A stretch of 64,000 bases of DNA from Tateyamaria sp. Alg231-49 (GCF_900143535.1 NZ_FRFA01000004.1:62001-126000), one strand, 5' to 3'; counted from the stretch's first letter, positions 26,533 through 35,240 are shown. Translations and numbers: made by a program. Notes: a model not told the origin generated them from the letters alone.

Positions 26533-26981
26533 TTTGGCTTGGGTTTGTCTGACATCTGAACGCGCAATTGGCGCAGGATCGGTAGGGTTTCCCTGACCCG
26601 ATCCTCGCCCAAGCTATCGATGACTTCACCGACCATTGGGGCAATCGCGCTTAGGGCCTGATCGCGGGCACGCCGCCCTGCCGGGCTGATGGCGACCATC
26701 TTGCGACGCGCATCATCCCAATCGGGGCGGATATGGATATGTCCGGCCCACTCCAATCGATTGAGAGTGTTGGTCATCGCACCGCGTGTGACGTTGAACG
26801 TTTCGGCCAACTGTGCCGGACTGCGCTCATCATCGTGCCAAACAAGATGGTTCAGCACCGAAAAATGAGAAATCTCCATGCCCTTGGGCAACACACGGCT
26901 CAGCCGGTAACGGACCATTTGATCCGCTGCGAGCACTTCGCTGAACAGCGAAATGGCCAGTGCGTTCTTTTCTGTACTCAT
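26529..26981 (-). CDS. MarR-family transcriptional regulator
   Basis: A 150-residue winged-helix protein. [20 protein letters not shown] and [20 protein letters not shown] form the helix-turn-helix with recognition helix, and [20 protein letters not shown] the wing with the DxRxxxV pattern. It likely binds DNA as a dimer and responds to a small ligand. Overlaps the nitrilase gene by four bases (ATGA), so it lies in the nitrilase-grx unit, but nothing here shows what it controls. Confidence 0.92.
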   Translation of the reverse strand: MSTEKNALAISLFSEVLAADQMVRYRLSRVLPKGMEISHFSVLNHLVWHDDERSPAQLAETFNVTRGAMTNTLNRLEWAGHIHIRPDWDDARRKMVAISPAGRRARDQALSAIAPMVGEVIDSLGEDRVRETLPILRQLRVQMSDKPKPN

Positions 26982-27817
26982 GCACCCGAAGGACCTTCAA
27001 AGGGGCGCGCATTGTCCCTTGCAGGGATGCGGCGCCTCGCCTCGGCCACTTTATCTAATTCCATATCAAATACATAAACGCCAGGCGCCTCGCCCGCGTC
27101 AAGCACGACCTCGCCCCACGGGTTGATGGCGAGGCTGTGGCCATAGGTGCTGCGTGTCTTGTTTTTCTGACTGGGGTGGGTGCCTGTCTGGGCCGGAGCC
27201 AGCACCCATGCGCCCGCTTCTATCGCGCGAGCACGCAGCAGGCTGTGCCAATGGGCCGCACCAGTCACAGGCGAAAAAGCGGCTGGGTATGTCAGGATAT
27301 GGGCACCAGCGCTAACAAGGGCGTCTGATAGTTTAGGAAAGCGCATGTCGTAGCAAACGGCCATACCTATCGGCGCAAAATTCGTTCGGGCAAGGACGGC
27401 TTTCGTCCCAGGGCGATAGCCCGAAGACTCCGCATATGTCTCTGTTTTTGAGATGGCGACATCAAACATGTGGATTTTGTCGTAGCGCGCCAGAATTGAT
27501 CCATCCGGCCCAATCAAGAACGATCTGTTCGCGAACCGACCGTCCGGATCATCCGTGGTCAACGCCAGCGAACCAATAAGAAGGTGAATGCCACGCGCCG
27601 CTGCCACATCGCGCAAGGCGGCGAGCGTGGCATCGCTCGCCTCGTCCGTGAGAACCTGAGCTTGGTGGGTGCGGCTGGTGCTAAGGCAATTGGTGACCTC
27701 GGGGGTCAGCACAAACTCCGCCCCCATATCCGCAGCCTGCTGCACCATCTCAACCGTCCGAGGCAGATTCGCCGTCGGATCATCGGATACATTCAGTTGC
27801 AGCAGCGCTGTTTTCAT
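26978..27817 (-). CDS. Carbon-nitrogen hydrolase (Nit1-type, possible deaminated-glutathione amidase)
   Basis: A 279-residue nitrilase-superfamily enzyme. The Glu-Lys-Cys triad can be placed: Glu in FVLTPEVTNCLS, Lys in YDKIHMFDVAIS, and Cys in MAVCYDMRFPKLSDAL. The Nit1 branch cleaves the amide of deaminated glutathione, a metabolite-repair step, and this protein fits by length and by the DVAISKTETYAESSGYRPG segment. Placement directly after grxC (0-bp gap) is consistent with a glutathione link. Substrate not proven. Confidence 0.88.
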   Translation of the reverse strand: MKTALLQLNVSDDPTANLPRTVEMVQQAADMGAEFVLTPEVTNCLSTSRTHQAQVLTDEASDATLAALRDVAAARGIHLLIGSLALTTDDPDGRFANRSFLIGPDGSILARYDKIHMFDVAISKTETYAESSGYRPGTKAVLARTNFAPIGMAVCYDMRFPKLSDALVSAGAHILTYPAAFSPVTGAAHWHSLLRARAIEAGAWVLAPAQTGTHPSQKNKTRSTYGHSLAINPWGEVVLDAGEAPGVYVFDMELDKVAEARRRIPARDNARPFEGPSGA

Positions 27818-28075
27818 TCAGGCCGCCAGAAGCCCGTCAAGTTTGCCTGCCCGTTCCAACGCATAGAGATCGTCGCAACCTCCGACATGAGTATCACCCA
27901 CAAAAATCTGCGGAACCGTCCGGCCACCATTTGCACGCTGGATCATCTCAGGCTTGCGCTCTGGTTGTTTCAAAACATCAACCTCGGCGAATTCGACGCC
28001 TTTTTCGTTCAGCAAACGTTTGGCGGCATGGCAAAAGCCGCACAACGGAGAGGTATAAATTTCAACGGATTTCAT
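27818..28075 (-). CDS. grxC: Glutaredoxin 3
   Basis: An 85-residue thioredoxin-fold protein that reduces disulfides with glutathione. The start is placed at ATG 28075 (MKSVEIYTSPLCGFCHAAKR); a 12-residue extension upstream lacks support. The active site is CGFC rather than the usual CPYC. The cis-Pro is in GGRTVPQIFVGDTHVGGCDD, a clear glutaredoxin signature for glutathione binding. Directly abuts the nitrilase gene downstream. Confidence 0.95.
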   Translation of the reverse strand: MKSVEIYTSPLCGFCHAAKRLLNEKGVEFAEVDVLKQPERKPEMIQRANGGRTVPQIFVGDTHVGGCDDLYALERAGKLDGLLAA

Positions 28076-28115
28076 GCCCTTTGTCCTTTTGACGCAAATT
28101 CTGTTGATCACAGAC

Positions 28116-28841
28116 TTAGGTGTCTTTGGCCGCCCGCGCCAGTACGCTCACGCAGACCTGATCGGCCCCGGCATTTGTTAGTACATCTGCGCAAGCGGCC
28201 AATGTGGCCCCAGTCGTCATCACATCATCCACAATCAGAACAGGCCGCCCGATGATTCGATGACTGCGACGCGGATTTATGCGAATGGCGCCATCGAGAA
28301 TTTCCGCACGCTGCGCCCGTGTCTTGCCATTCAAAGAGGGCGTTCGGATGGGGCGTTCAAGCAAGTCAGCGCACCAGTCACACCCTGTCAGATCAGACAG
28401 GTTCTTGGCGATAAGGGCAGATTGATTGTAGCGGCGTTTCGCCAGACGTAGCCAGTGCAACGGGACAGGCGCGATCAGTGTCTGATCAGAGATCATGCCT
28501 TGAATCGACGTTCGCATCCACGCCGCGGCTGGGCGCGCAATCTCTTGTCTGTCTCCGTGTTTGAGACCCAAAACCAGCTTGCGCCCCATCCCTGTATAGA
28601 TCAGTGCTGCGCGCCCATGTGCCCAGGGTTTTGGCGCCCGCATACAGGCATCACAGTGCAATCTATCTTCGGCCTCAGCACCCGGTAGCGGCGCGCTGCA
28701 ACTGTCGCAGAACGCGCCACCGATGAACTGTGCCTGACCCCAGCAATGTCCACACAGACCAAAGTCGCTGTCGACCGTTTCACCACACCCCAAACAGCGC
28801 GGCGGGTAGATAGCGGCAAGTGTTGTTTGTAATAGGCCCAT
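28116..28841 (-). CDS. ComF family phosphoribosyltransferase-like protein
   Basis: A 241-residue protein with an N-terminal zinc-ribbon-like region (CLGCGETV, CGHCWGQ, CDSCSAPL, CDACMRAPK) and a C-terminal type I PRTase fold (PVLIVDDVMTTGATLAACAD, the PRPP-binding loop). The family includes ComF/GntX, needed for DNA uptake in naturally competent bacteria; here the role could be in transformation or carbon use. Its ATG overlaps, in the opposite direction, the ATG of the neighbouring methyltransferase-like frame. Confidence 0.93.
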   Translation of the reverse strand: MGLLQTTLAAIYPPRCLGCGETVDSDFGLCGHCWGQAQFIGGAFCDSCSAPLPGAEAEDRLHCDACMRAPKPWAHGRAALIYTGMGRKLVLGLKHGDRQEIARPAAAWMRTSIQGMISDQTLIAPVPLHWLRLAKRRYNQSALIAKNLSDLTGCDWCADLLERPIRTPSLNGKTRAQRAEILDGAIRINPRRSHRIIGRPVLIVDDVMTTGATLAACADVLTNAGADQVCVSVLARAAKDT

Positions 28842-28863
28842 GTTGTCCTCTAGTTATGCGGCC

Positions 28864-29685
28864 ATGCCAAACCCTGACCCTACGCCCCGTCTGACCGATA
28901 CAACCGCGCTGGCTCGCAACCGTGCGCGCGCCGACGCTCTGTTTCTGCAAGAGGTCGCACAGGATGAGATCGAGGATCGCCTTGAACTGGTTAACAAAAC
29001 CTTTCAGGTGCCCGCGATTGTCGCAGCCTTTCCTGAATTGTGGCGCGCGCGACGCACGGACGCAGTTGTTGTGGCAGAAACCGACACACTCCCTCTTGAG
29101 GTCGGCGGGCATGATCTTGTGATTCACAGCCTGGGTCTGCACTGGGCGAACGATCCCGTCGGCCAGCTGATCCAGTGTCGCCGGGCCCTCAAGCCGGATG
29201 GAATGCTGTTGGCCGTGGCGCTGGGCGGGCAAACCTTGCAGGAATTGCGCAGCGTTCTTGCCGAGGCAGAAGTGGCTGTCACTGGTGGCCTATCCCCCCG
29301 TGTCGCGCCCATGGGAGAAGTGCGCGATCTGGGTGCGTTGTTACAACGGGCGGGGCTGGCGCTGCCCGTCGCCGATACCGTCGTCTTGACTGTCCGGTAT
29401 CAAACCATGTGGCACCTGATGCGCGATTTGCGCGCAATGGGTGAGGGGAACGCGTTGCAAACACGACTGCGTTATCCGACGCGGCGCGCAATTCTGGAAG
29501 CAGCAGCAAAGCTTTATGCCGACAACTTTGCGCATCCTGATGGCGGGATTGCCGCAACCTTTGAATTGATCGTTCTGACCGGGTGGGCCCCTGACGATAG
29601 TCAACCAAAGCCGCTCCGCCCTGGTTCAGCACAAGCACGGTTGGCAGATGCCTTGCGGACGGACGAAACGTCGCTGTCAGATTGA
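28864..29685 (+). CDS. Methyltransferase-fold protein, NDUFAF5/BioC-like, degenerate SAM site
   Basis: A 273-residue protein. The N-terminal pattern RLTDTTALARNRARADALFL matches the NDUFAF5-type methyltransferase-fold family, whose mitochondrial member modifies a complex I subunit. The usual glycine-rich SAM motif I is absent: where it should be the sequence reads VPAIVAAFPELWRARRTDAV. Later motifs (GHDLVIHSLGLHWANDP, ALKPDGMLLAVALGG) remain. Start taken at ATG 28864; ATG 28840 is also possible. It may bind SAM poorly or have a non-methyltransferase role. Confidence 0.78.
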   Translation: MPNPDPTPRLTDTTALARNRARADALFLQEVAQDEIEDRLELVNKTFQVPAIVAAFPELWRARRTDAVVVAETDTLPLEVGGHDLVIHSLGLHWANDPVGQLIQCRRALKPDGMLLAVALGGQTLQELRSVLAEAEVAVTGGLSPRVAPMGEVRDLGALLQRAGLALPVADTVVLTVRYQTMWHLMRDLRAMGEGNALQTRLRYPTRRAILEAAAKLYADNFAHPDGGIAATFELIVLTGWAPDDSQPKPLRPGSAQARLADALRTDETSLSD

Positions 29686-29740
29686 CCTGAGGGCGAATCC
29701 GTTTATTTGACCAGACAATAGACATAGGAAACCGCCACAA

Positions 29741-30802
29741 ATGCTTGATACCAGCAAAGCGATGACGCGCCCGCAACATGCCGCCGACGATCACCCGGCG
29801 TTCCCGCCTGCGCGGGTGGGCGTGCTGCTGGCCAATCTGGGCACGCCAGACAATTACGATTACTGGTCAATGCGTCGGTACCTGAACGAATTTCTGTCAG
29901 ACAGGCGAGTGATCGATTACTCACCTTGGATTTGGCAGCCACTTTTGCAGCTGATCATTCTGACGAAACGCCCGTTCACATCCGGGGCGGCCTATAAATC
30001 CATCTGGAATCACGAGGCCGGTGAAAGCCCGCTGATGACGATCACCAAAGACCAGACGGCCAAGATCAAAGCAGCGATGCAAGAACGATACGGCGATAAG
30101 GTGTTGGTTGATTTCTGCATGCGCTACGGCAACCCATCTACCAAATCCAAAGTGCGTGAAATGCGGGACGCTGGATGTCAAAAGATACTATTTTTCCCAC
30201 TCTACCCACACTACGCCGGGGCCACATCCGCGACGGCGAATGATGAATTCTTTCGGGCCATGATGCAGGAAAAATGGCAACCTACCACGCGAACGGTTGA
30301 GCCCTATTACCAGCATCCCAAGTACATTGAGGCATTGGCGCAATCAATCGAACGGGCCTATGCAGACCTTGAAACGCGCCCGGATATACTGGTGTGCAGC
30401 TATCATGGTGTCCCTATCAGATATCTGATGGAAGGTGATCCATACCACTGCCAGTGTCAGAAAACGACGCGTCTGCTGAAGGAACGGCTGGGTTGGGCAG
30501 ACACCGAAATCAAAACGACATTCCAATCAAAGTTCGGACCCGAAGAGTGGTTGAAACCCTACACCGTCGAAGAAGTTGCGCGCCTTGCAGAGGCTGGCAA
30601 AAAGAATATCGCGGTGTGCGCCCCTGCATTTTCGGCTGACTGCATCGAAACGCTCGAAGAGATAAACGAAGAGATCAAAGAAAGCTTTGAGCATGCTGGA
30701 GGCGAGCATTTCACCTATATCCCATGCCTCAACGATGATGACGCCCATATTGAGGCGCTTAGTACTGTAATCGGAGAAAACTTGCAGGGTTGGCTGGATT
30801 AA
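29741..30802 (+). CDS. hemH: Ferrochelatase
   Basis: A 353-residue enzyme inserting Fe(II) into protoporphyrin IX, the last step of heme synthesis. VGVLLANLGTPDNYDYWSMR at the start, FFPLYPHYAGATSATANDEF (metal-site region), and the His in LVCSYHGVPIRYLMEGDPYH are clear. Slightly longer than the E. coli enzyme. A strong terminator follows 28 bp after the stop. hemW is also in this window. 55 bp from the preceding methyltransferase-like gene, possibly same transcript. Confidence 0.97.
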   Translation: MLDTSKAMTRPQHAADDHPAFPPARVGVLLANLGTPDNYDYWSMRRYLNEFLSDRRVIDYSPWIWQPLLQLIILTKRPFTSGAAYKSIWNHEAGESPLMTITKDQTAKIKAAMQERYGDKVLVDFCMRYGNPSTKSKVREMRDAGCQKILFFPLYPHYAGATSATANDEFFRAMMQEKWQPTTRTVEPYYQHPKYIEALAQSIERAYADLETRPDILVCSYHGVPIRYLMEGDPYHCQCQKTTRLLKERLGWADTEIKTTFQSKFGPEEWLKPYTVEEVARLAEAGKKNIAVCAPAFSADCIETLEEINEEIKESFEHAGGEHFTYIPCLNDDDAHIEALSTVIGENLQGWLD

Positions 30803-30830
30803 TACCAGAATCCGACCATCAGACATAAAA

Positions 30831-30854
30831 AAGGCGGTGCAATTGCACCGCCTT
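30831..30854. terminator. Bidirectional intrinsic terminator after hemH
   Basis: AAGGCGGTGC (30831-30840) and GCACCGCCTT (30845-30854) form a perfect 10-bp stem with loop AATT; Ts follow at 30856-30861 and As precede at 30827-30832. It ends hemH on the plus strand and the small membrane protein on the minus strand. Confidence 0.95.
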
Positions 30855-30878
30855 CTTTTTTAGTGATGTTACGAACGA

Positions 30879-31058
30879 TTAGTCCGCAAGAGCCGCAGCA
30901 ACAACTACCAGCAGCAGGATGGGAAGAACCCAACCACCTGAGGAACCTGTTGTTTCTTCAACAATGACAGGTGCTTCGATGATCGGATCGGCAGGAGCGC
31001 CGGCGAATGCAGTCGAAGCAGCAGCAGTCAGAGCAGCGGCGAGAACGAGTTTTTTCAT
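30879..31058 (-). CDS. Small exported or inner-membrane protein (59 residues), unknown function
   Basis: ATG at 31058 follows a good ribosome site (GGAGG). The protein reads MKKLVLAAALTAAASTAFAG (signal peptide), a short APADPIIEAPVIVEETTGSS linker rich in acidic residues, then GGWVLPILLLVVVAAALAD, a C-terminal membrane segment. After cleavage about 40 residues would remain, anchored by the C-terminal helix with the linker on the periplasmic side. It has its own terminator shared with hemH. I recall similar tiny proteins beside hemH in roseobacters but have not verified it. Confidence 0.8.
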   Translation of the reverse strand: MKKLVLAAALTAAASTAFAGAPADPIIEAPVIVEETTGSSGGWVLPILLLVVVAAALAD

Positions 31059-31199
31059 ATTAATTACCTCCAGTTACGCGCGCGGGAAATTAGTGCCCCA
31101 ACGCGCCCAAGACTTACCTCGTGATCTTGTGTAAACAGCAATGCGGCATGAATGCAAAGTGTGATTTAAAGTTGAACACTCCGAACCGGGCAGATGTCG

Positions 31200-31790
31200 T
31201 CAAATAAGCAACACTTGTGTGCCGACCTTCGCCATTCCGTACAGTTCTTCGATATGTTCATTGTAGAGGCCAATGCAGCCATTTGAAGATTTACGCCCAA
31301 TCTTGCGCGTGTCGTGCGTGCCGTGGATACGATAATAGGTCCAGCTAAGGTGCAATGACCGCGTGCCCAAAGGGTTCTGAGGTCCGGGGCCGATATAATC
31401 AGGCCATTCAGGGTTCCGCTTTTTCATTGACGGAGTTGGACGCCAATCTGGCTCAGGGTCTTTCAGGATAACCTGCGTGCGCCCACGGCGAGTCAGATCG
31501 TCTGTCAACGGCACACTGGATGGATACAGTTTATATATCGTCTGCTCTTGGTTCCAGTAGTGCACTGCGCGACTGTCGATATCGACAAGGATTGCACCAT
31601 TGCGCAGGCTGTCAAAGTAAGGCTGCCAATCCAGCGTGCGAAAGCTGGAGATATTGCGGCGCACAGAAAGAGCAGGATCGCGTTCGGCCTGCCCAGCGGC
31701 AGTTTGCGCGATAGCCGGTGCGCCCAAGAAAGCTGCAGATCCAGCCAAAAAGGCGCGGCGGCTGGTCGTGTTGAACGGTGATTTGGACAT
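31200..31790 (-). CDS. L,D-transpeptidase (YkuD domain), Tat-exported
   Basis: A 196-residue periplasmic enzyme with a twin-arginine signal (TSRRAFLAGSAAFLGAPAIA). The YkuD domain shows YYRIHGTHDTRKIGRKSSNG running into CIGLYNEHIEELY, that is the HGT...S-x-GC motif with catalytic Cys; the more common SHGCIR is here SNGCIG. Such enzymes make 3-3 peptide cross-links in peptidoglycan or attach proteins to it. A second, unrelated copy lies at 32609, with a CAP-domain lipoprotein between them. Confidence 0.9.
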   Translation of the reverse strand: MSKSPFNTTSRRAFLAGSAAFLGAPAIAQTAAGQAERDPALSVRRNISSFRTLDWQPYFDSLRNGAILVDIDSRAVHYWNQEQTIYKLYPSSVPLTDDLTRRGRTQVILKDPEPDWRPTPSMKKRNPEWPDYIGPGPQNPLGTRSLHLSWTYYRIHGTHDTRKIGRKSSNGCIGLYNEHIEELYGMAKVGTQVLLI

Positions 31791-31963
31791 TTTATGCCTC
31801 TCCTAAGAGTGATCTCGCGAATTTGAGCATAAGTTATTGCGGGAATGTCGCAGTCGCAAATCAAAGGACTGTCATCTCGCAGGTTCACGCCGATGTGCGT
31901 TTGTAATGCAACGCGCAAGCGGCTATCGACGTTAACGAACATCACAATAAATGTGCAGGATCA

Positions 31964-32605
31964 ATGCGTACAATCTCTTTCCTTCTGGTTGCTCTTTTGA
32001 CCCTCGCCGCATGTGGCTCTGCTCCGGTTCAGACCACTGTGGGTGCGGATGGGAGTACTGCGCCCAAACTCTACCGTATTCGCAACAACGACACAGACAA
32101 GCTGCAGTTCCGTATGCTGGACTCGGTAAACGCCTTGCGGGCTGCCCAAGGCGCAGCAGCGGTTGTGCTGAATCCAAAACTGAACGCTGCGGCTGCGACT
32201 CATTCAAAAGACATGTCCCTTCAAAACCGCCCTTGGCACTTCGGATCTGATGGATCGTCCCCAATCGACCGACTGGCTCGCGTTGGATACCAAGGCACCC
32301 TTGTAGGTGAAAACATCTCTGAGACCTACGAGACCGAGCTAGAAACACTTGGCGCCTGGATGGAGCAAAACGACACCCGCCGCACCATCATGTCGCCACG
32401 AGCGCGCGAGATGGGGTTCGCTTGGTTCCAAGAATCTAATGGTAAGATCTGGTGGACCATGGTGATGGGCGACCCGACAAATGCGCCTACAATCCCAGCT
32501 TCTAACCCGGCAGCAACACGGCTCGTTCCCGAAGCTGTCGACAATCCAGATGGCGCAGCTATCGATGGGACAAATGCAGACGTCGCATCGGCGCCGTCGA
32601 CCTGA
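31964..32605 (+). CDS. CAP (SCP/PR-1) domain lipoprotein
   Basis: A 213-residue lipoprotein: MRTISFLLVALLTLAAC has a lipobox (LAAC), so the mature Cys17 is lipid-modified and the protein anchored in the outer or inner membrane. The CAP domain includes MLDSVNALRAAQGAAAVVLN, LNAAAATHSKDMSLQNRPWH, VGENISETYETELETLGAWM and a final MSPRAREMGFAWFQES. The family's His/Glu cavity residues seem present (HSKDM, GENIS). Bacterial CAP proteins have been linked to envelope integrity and cell-wall binding, but the activity is unknown. It sits between two L,D-transpeptidases. Confidence 0.88.
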   Translation: MRTISFLLVALLTLAACGSAPVQTTVGADGSTAPKLYRIRNNDTDKLQFRMLDSVNALRAAQGAAAVVLNPKLNAAAATHSKDMSLQNRPWHFGSDGSSPIDRLARVGYQGTLVGENISETYETELETLGAWMEQNDTRRTIMSPRAREMGFAWFQESNGKIWWTMVMGDPTNAPTIPASNPAATRLVPEAVDNPDGAAIDGTNADVASAPST

Positions 32606-32608
32606 TCG

Positions 32609-33106
32609 TCAGGGATTGATCTGGATAGGCGTCCCGTTGCGGACCATCGCATAGACGTCTTCCATTTCGCGATTCGAAACCGCGATACAGCCCCACGTCC
32701 AATCTTTCTTGCCCGTTCGGAATCCGGTTGTATTCCCGTGTATAAAGATGTCACCGCCGGGGGGTTTGCCCAGCCTTGCCGCTTCCGCCCGATCGAGAGC
32801 GTTGGGGTATGAGATTCCCAAGGATAAGTGAAACTGGCTGTTGGGATTGCGCCGGTCGATCAGGTACGTGCCTTCCGGGGTGCGCCCGTCACCTTCAAAG
32901 AATTTGTCGCCGATGGGGGCAAAGCCAAGGTCGATCTTGTAGTCTTCGATGACCTGACCGTTGTGTAGAAGAAACATTTCTCGTTCTCCTTTGTTCACAA
33001 CAATGCCGGTGATTCTGGGGCCGTAATACTGGCGGAATTTCGATTGAGTACACGCGCCCAAACCGACCGCTGCTACTCCGCCCATCAATAAGTTTCTGCG
33101 CTTCAT
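32609..33106 (-). CDS. L,D-transpeptidase lipoprotein (YkuD domain)
   Basis: A 165-residue protein with a lipobox (MKRRNLLMGGVAAVGLGAC). The YkuD domain shows FLLHNGQVIEDYKIDLGFAP, GDGRTPEGTYLIDRRNPNS, IFIHGNTTGFRTGKKDWTWG and CIAVSNREMEDVYAM, so catalytic HGN...WGC is present. Likely acts on peptidoglycan stem peptides from a membrane-anchored position. Converges with the CAP lipoprotein (stop codons three bases apart). Confidence 0.92.
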   Translation of the reverse strand: MKRRNLLMGGVAAVGLGACTQSKFRQYYGPRITGIVVNKGEREMFLLHNGQVIEDYKIDLGFAPIGDKFFEGDGRTPEGTYLIDRRNPNSQFHLSLGISYPNALDRAEAARLGKPPGGDIFIHGNTTGFRTGKKDWTWGCIAVSNREMEDVYAMVRNGTPIQINP

Positions 33107-33195
33107 CGAAATCCTGTCCCAACACTGCTTTTTTGTATTTTGTAGGGATTTACCACCTTATTCCACAAATCGCATAGCGGGTTTTTGCCGCAACC

Positions 33196-33213
33196 GATCA
33201 CCTGACCGTGATC
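33196..33213 (-). terminator. Hairpin after the ion-channel gene
   Basis: GATCAC and GTGATC pair around a 6-base loop just downstream of the channel stop codon on the minus strand, extendable by one or two pairs; the following bases are only loosely T-rich. Weak candidate. Confidence 0.3.
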
Positions 33214-33218
33214 AGCGT

Positions 33219-33995
33219 TTATGATTCGCGATTGTCGAGCTTTGCCTCGATCTCATCCAACCGCTTGATCACAAGGTCACGATACTCATCCGTCGCCGCA
33301 TTTGACTCCTCCGAATGGGCGTCCTGCATCGAATTCACGATCAGGCCGACCAGAAGGTTCACCACCGCAAAGGTACTGACCAAAATGAACGGCACAAAGA
33401 ATGCCCAAGCGTAGGGGAACTCCTTCATAACCGGACGCACAATTCCCATGGACCAGGATTCAAGCGTCATGATCTGGAAGAGGGAATAGCCGCTAAGGCC
33501 GAGCGTCCCGAACCATTCTGGAAAGGCAGACCCAAAGAGTTTCGTGGCCATAACGGAACCAATGTAAAAAATCATTGCCATCAAGACGAACACACTGCCC
33601 ATGCCGGGTAGGGCGGTTACGAACCCCTCAACCACACGGCGCAGACTTGGCGCAACGGAAATGACCCGCAGCACCCGGAGAATACGCAGGGCGCGCAGGA
33701 CAGACAGCCCTTCGGTGCCCGGCGCCAACGCAATGCCGACAATAACGAAGTCAAAGATGTTCCATCCGCTTTTGAAAAAGCTCAGGCGGAAGGTAAACAG
33801 CTTTGCAATGATCTCGATCACAAATATCGCAAGGCAGATCTGGTCAATCGCATTGATCAGCCCACCAGCCACCGACACTGCTGTCGCAGACGTTTCCAAC
33901 CCCAGCGTGATGGCGTTCACGACGATCACACCCATGATAAAGTTGCTGAATTTGGGGCCTTCCAAAAATTCGGCCAAGCGTGCGCGATCAAACAT
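33219..33995 (-). CDS. NavBac-type voltage-gated sodium channel
   Basis: A 258-residue protein with six membrane segments of the one-domain voltage-gated channel type. S4 is plain in SVLRALRILRVLRVISVAPS followed by LRRV, with arginines every third residue. The pore filter TLESWSM is the Na-selective form known from bacterial channels (NaChBac TLESWAS). A C-terminal coiled-coil (EYRDLVIKRLDEIEAKLDNR) helps tetramer assembly. Such channels are common in marine and alkaliphilic bacteria, linked to Na homeostasis and motility. The gene stands alone, 18 bp before the methyltransferase gene upstream. Confidence 0.95.
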   Translation of the reverse strand: MFDRARLAEFLEGPKFSNFIMGVIVVNAITLGLETSATAVSVAGGLINAIDQICLAIFVIEIIAKLFTFRLSFFKSGWNIFDFVIVGIALAPGTEGLSVLRALRILRVLRVISVAPSLRRVVEGFVTALPGMGSVFVLMAMIFYIGSVMATKLFGSAFPEWFGTLGLSGYSLFQIMTLESWSMGIVRPVMKEFPYAWAFFVPFILVSTFAVVNLLVGLIVNSMQDAHSEESNAATDEYRDLVIKRLDEIEAKLDNRES

Positions 33996-34013
33996 GCGGG
34001 GTCTCCTTTATGG

Positions 34014-35240
34014 TTATCGCGTATGCGCCAGACGGAACGATCCGACAAGTTCTACGTGCGCGGACCATCGAAACTGATCCACAGGTTGCACCCATTCGAG
34101 CACATATCCAGCATCTTGCAGCGTGGCCGCATCCCGCGCAAAGGTCTGTGGATTGCAAGACACATGGGCGATGATCGGTGGTTTGGCTTTGGCAAGTTCA
34201 GCAATTTGCGCTGCGGCCCCGGCGCGTGGCGGATCGAGAACAACAGCGTCAAATCGGGCAAGTTCATCCGGCAACAGCGGACGACGAAACAGATCGCGCG
34301 CCTCTGTCCGGACCCGTTTAAGGCCCTGCGCCTGCCGCCAACCTGCATCAAGAGCGGCGATCATGTCGGATGCACCCTCAACCGCCAACACCTCGGCCTT
34401 TTCTGCGAGAGGTAGGGCAAAGGTGCCACATCCAGCAAACAGATCGGCCACAGATTTCGCACCGCCTACAATTTTCTGCACCAACGCGGTCAAAGTGTCC
34501 TGCCCATGCTGGGTGGCCTGTAGGAACGCACCCGGCGGGGGTATCACCGATGCGTTTCCGATGGCCTGAGCTGGGGGAACGCGCATGCCGATCAACTCAT
34601 CCTCCCATGTCAGGCGGGCAAGGCGGTGTGCCTCACACAGGCCTGCCAACAAAATGCGCAACGGCCCATCGAGCGGTTTGCCTCCGGCCACCGCCACATC
34701 CAAGCCCTCAAGCCCTTCGGTGACTGTCACACTCAGCGCGCCTTTTCGGCTGGCCCCAGCAACCGCCAATGCTTCGGCCAAAGGCGCGACGCCCGCCAAG
34801 CCATCCGTCACCAGAATGCAATTCGGCACAGGAATGATTGCGTCAGACTTGCGGGCGTGAAATCCAACCATCGCTCCCTTTTTGGTGCGCCGCGCGGCAA
34901 ATGTCGCTCGCCTGCGGGACTTCTCAGGCGATGTGATGGTCGGATGAACCTCCGTTTCAATCCCATGAACGGCTAACGCAGTGACGACCAGATCCCGTTT
35001 CCATGCAGCCACCAGATCATCACTGGCATGCTGCAACTGACAGCCGCCACAGGATCGGAAATGCGAACAGGGTGCTTTGACACGGTCAGATGACGGCGCT
35101 TCGATGGAAATATCCACCAACGCATCGCCTTCCAGCGTCCCGCTCACTATTTCACCGGGTAGGGTCAGGGGAACAAACAAAGGTCCAGGCGCAACGCCAT
35201 CACCTTGTTGGCCCAATCGTTCAATGGTCACTGTGGTCAT
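34014..35240 (-). CDS. Class I SAM-dependent RNA uracil C5-methyltransferase (RlmD/TrmA family)
   Basis: A 408-residue enzyme that methylates uracil C5 in 23S rRNA or tRNA. N-terminal TRAM-like segment (TIERLGQQGDGVAPG), Fe-S cysteines in CSHFRSCGGCQLQH with a fourth in VPNCILV, SAM motif VADLFAGCGTFALPLA, and the catalytic region VVLDPPRAGAAAQ / AHVSCNPQTFARDA with the nucleophile Cys. RlmD-like (U1939) is most likely, but the exact target cannot be told. Forty bases upstream of the ABC pair's last stop; may be a separate unit. Confidence 0.93.
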   Translation of the reverse strand: MTTVTIERLGQQGDGVAPGPLFVPLTLPGEIVSGTLEGDALVDISIEAPSSDRVKAPCSHFRSCGGCQLQHASDDLVAAWKRDLVVTALAVHGIETEVHPTITSPEKSRRRATFAARRTKKGAMVGFHARKSDAIIPVPNCILVTDGLAGVAPLAEALAVAGASRKGALSVTVTEGLEGLDVAVAGGKPLDGPLRILLAGLCEAHRLARLTWEDELIGMRVPPAQAIGNASVIPPPGAFLQATQHGQDTLTALVQKIVGGAKSVADLFAGCGTFALPLAEKAEVLAVEGASDMIAALDAGWRQAQGLKRVRTEARDLFRRPLLPDELARFDAVVLDPPRAGAAAQIAELAKAKPPIIAHVSCNPQTFARDAATLQDAGYVLEWVQPVDQFRWSAHVELVGSFRLAHTR

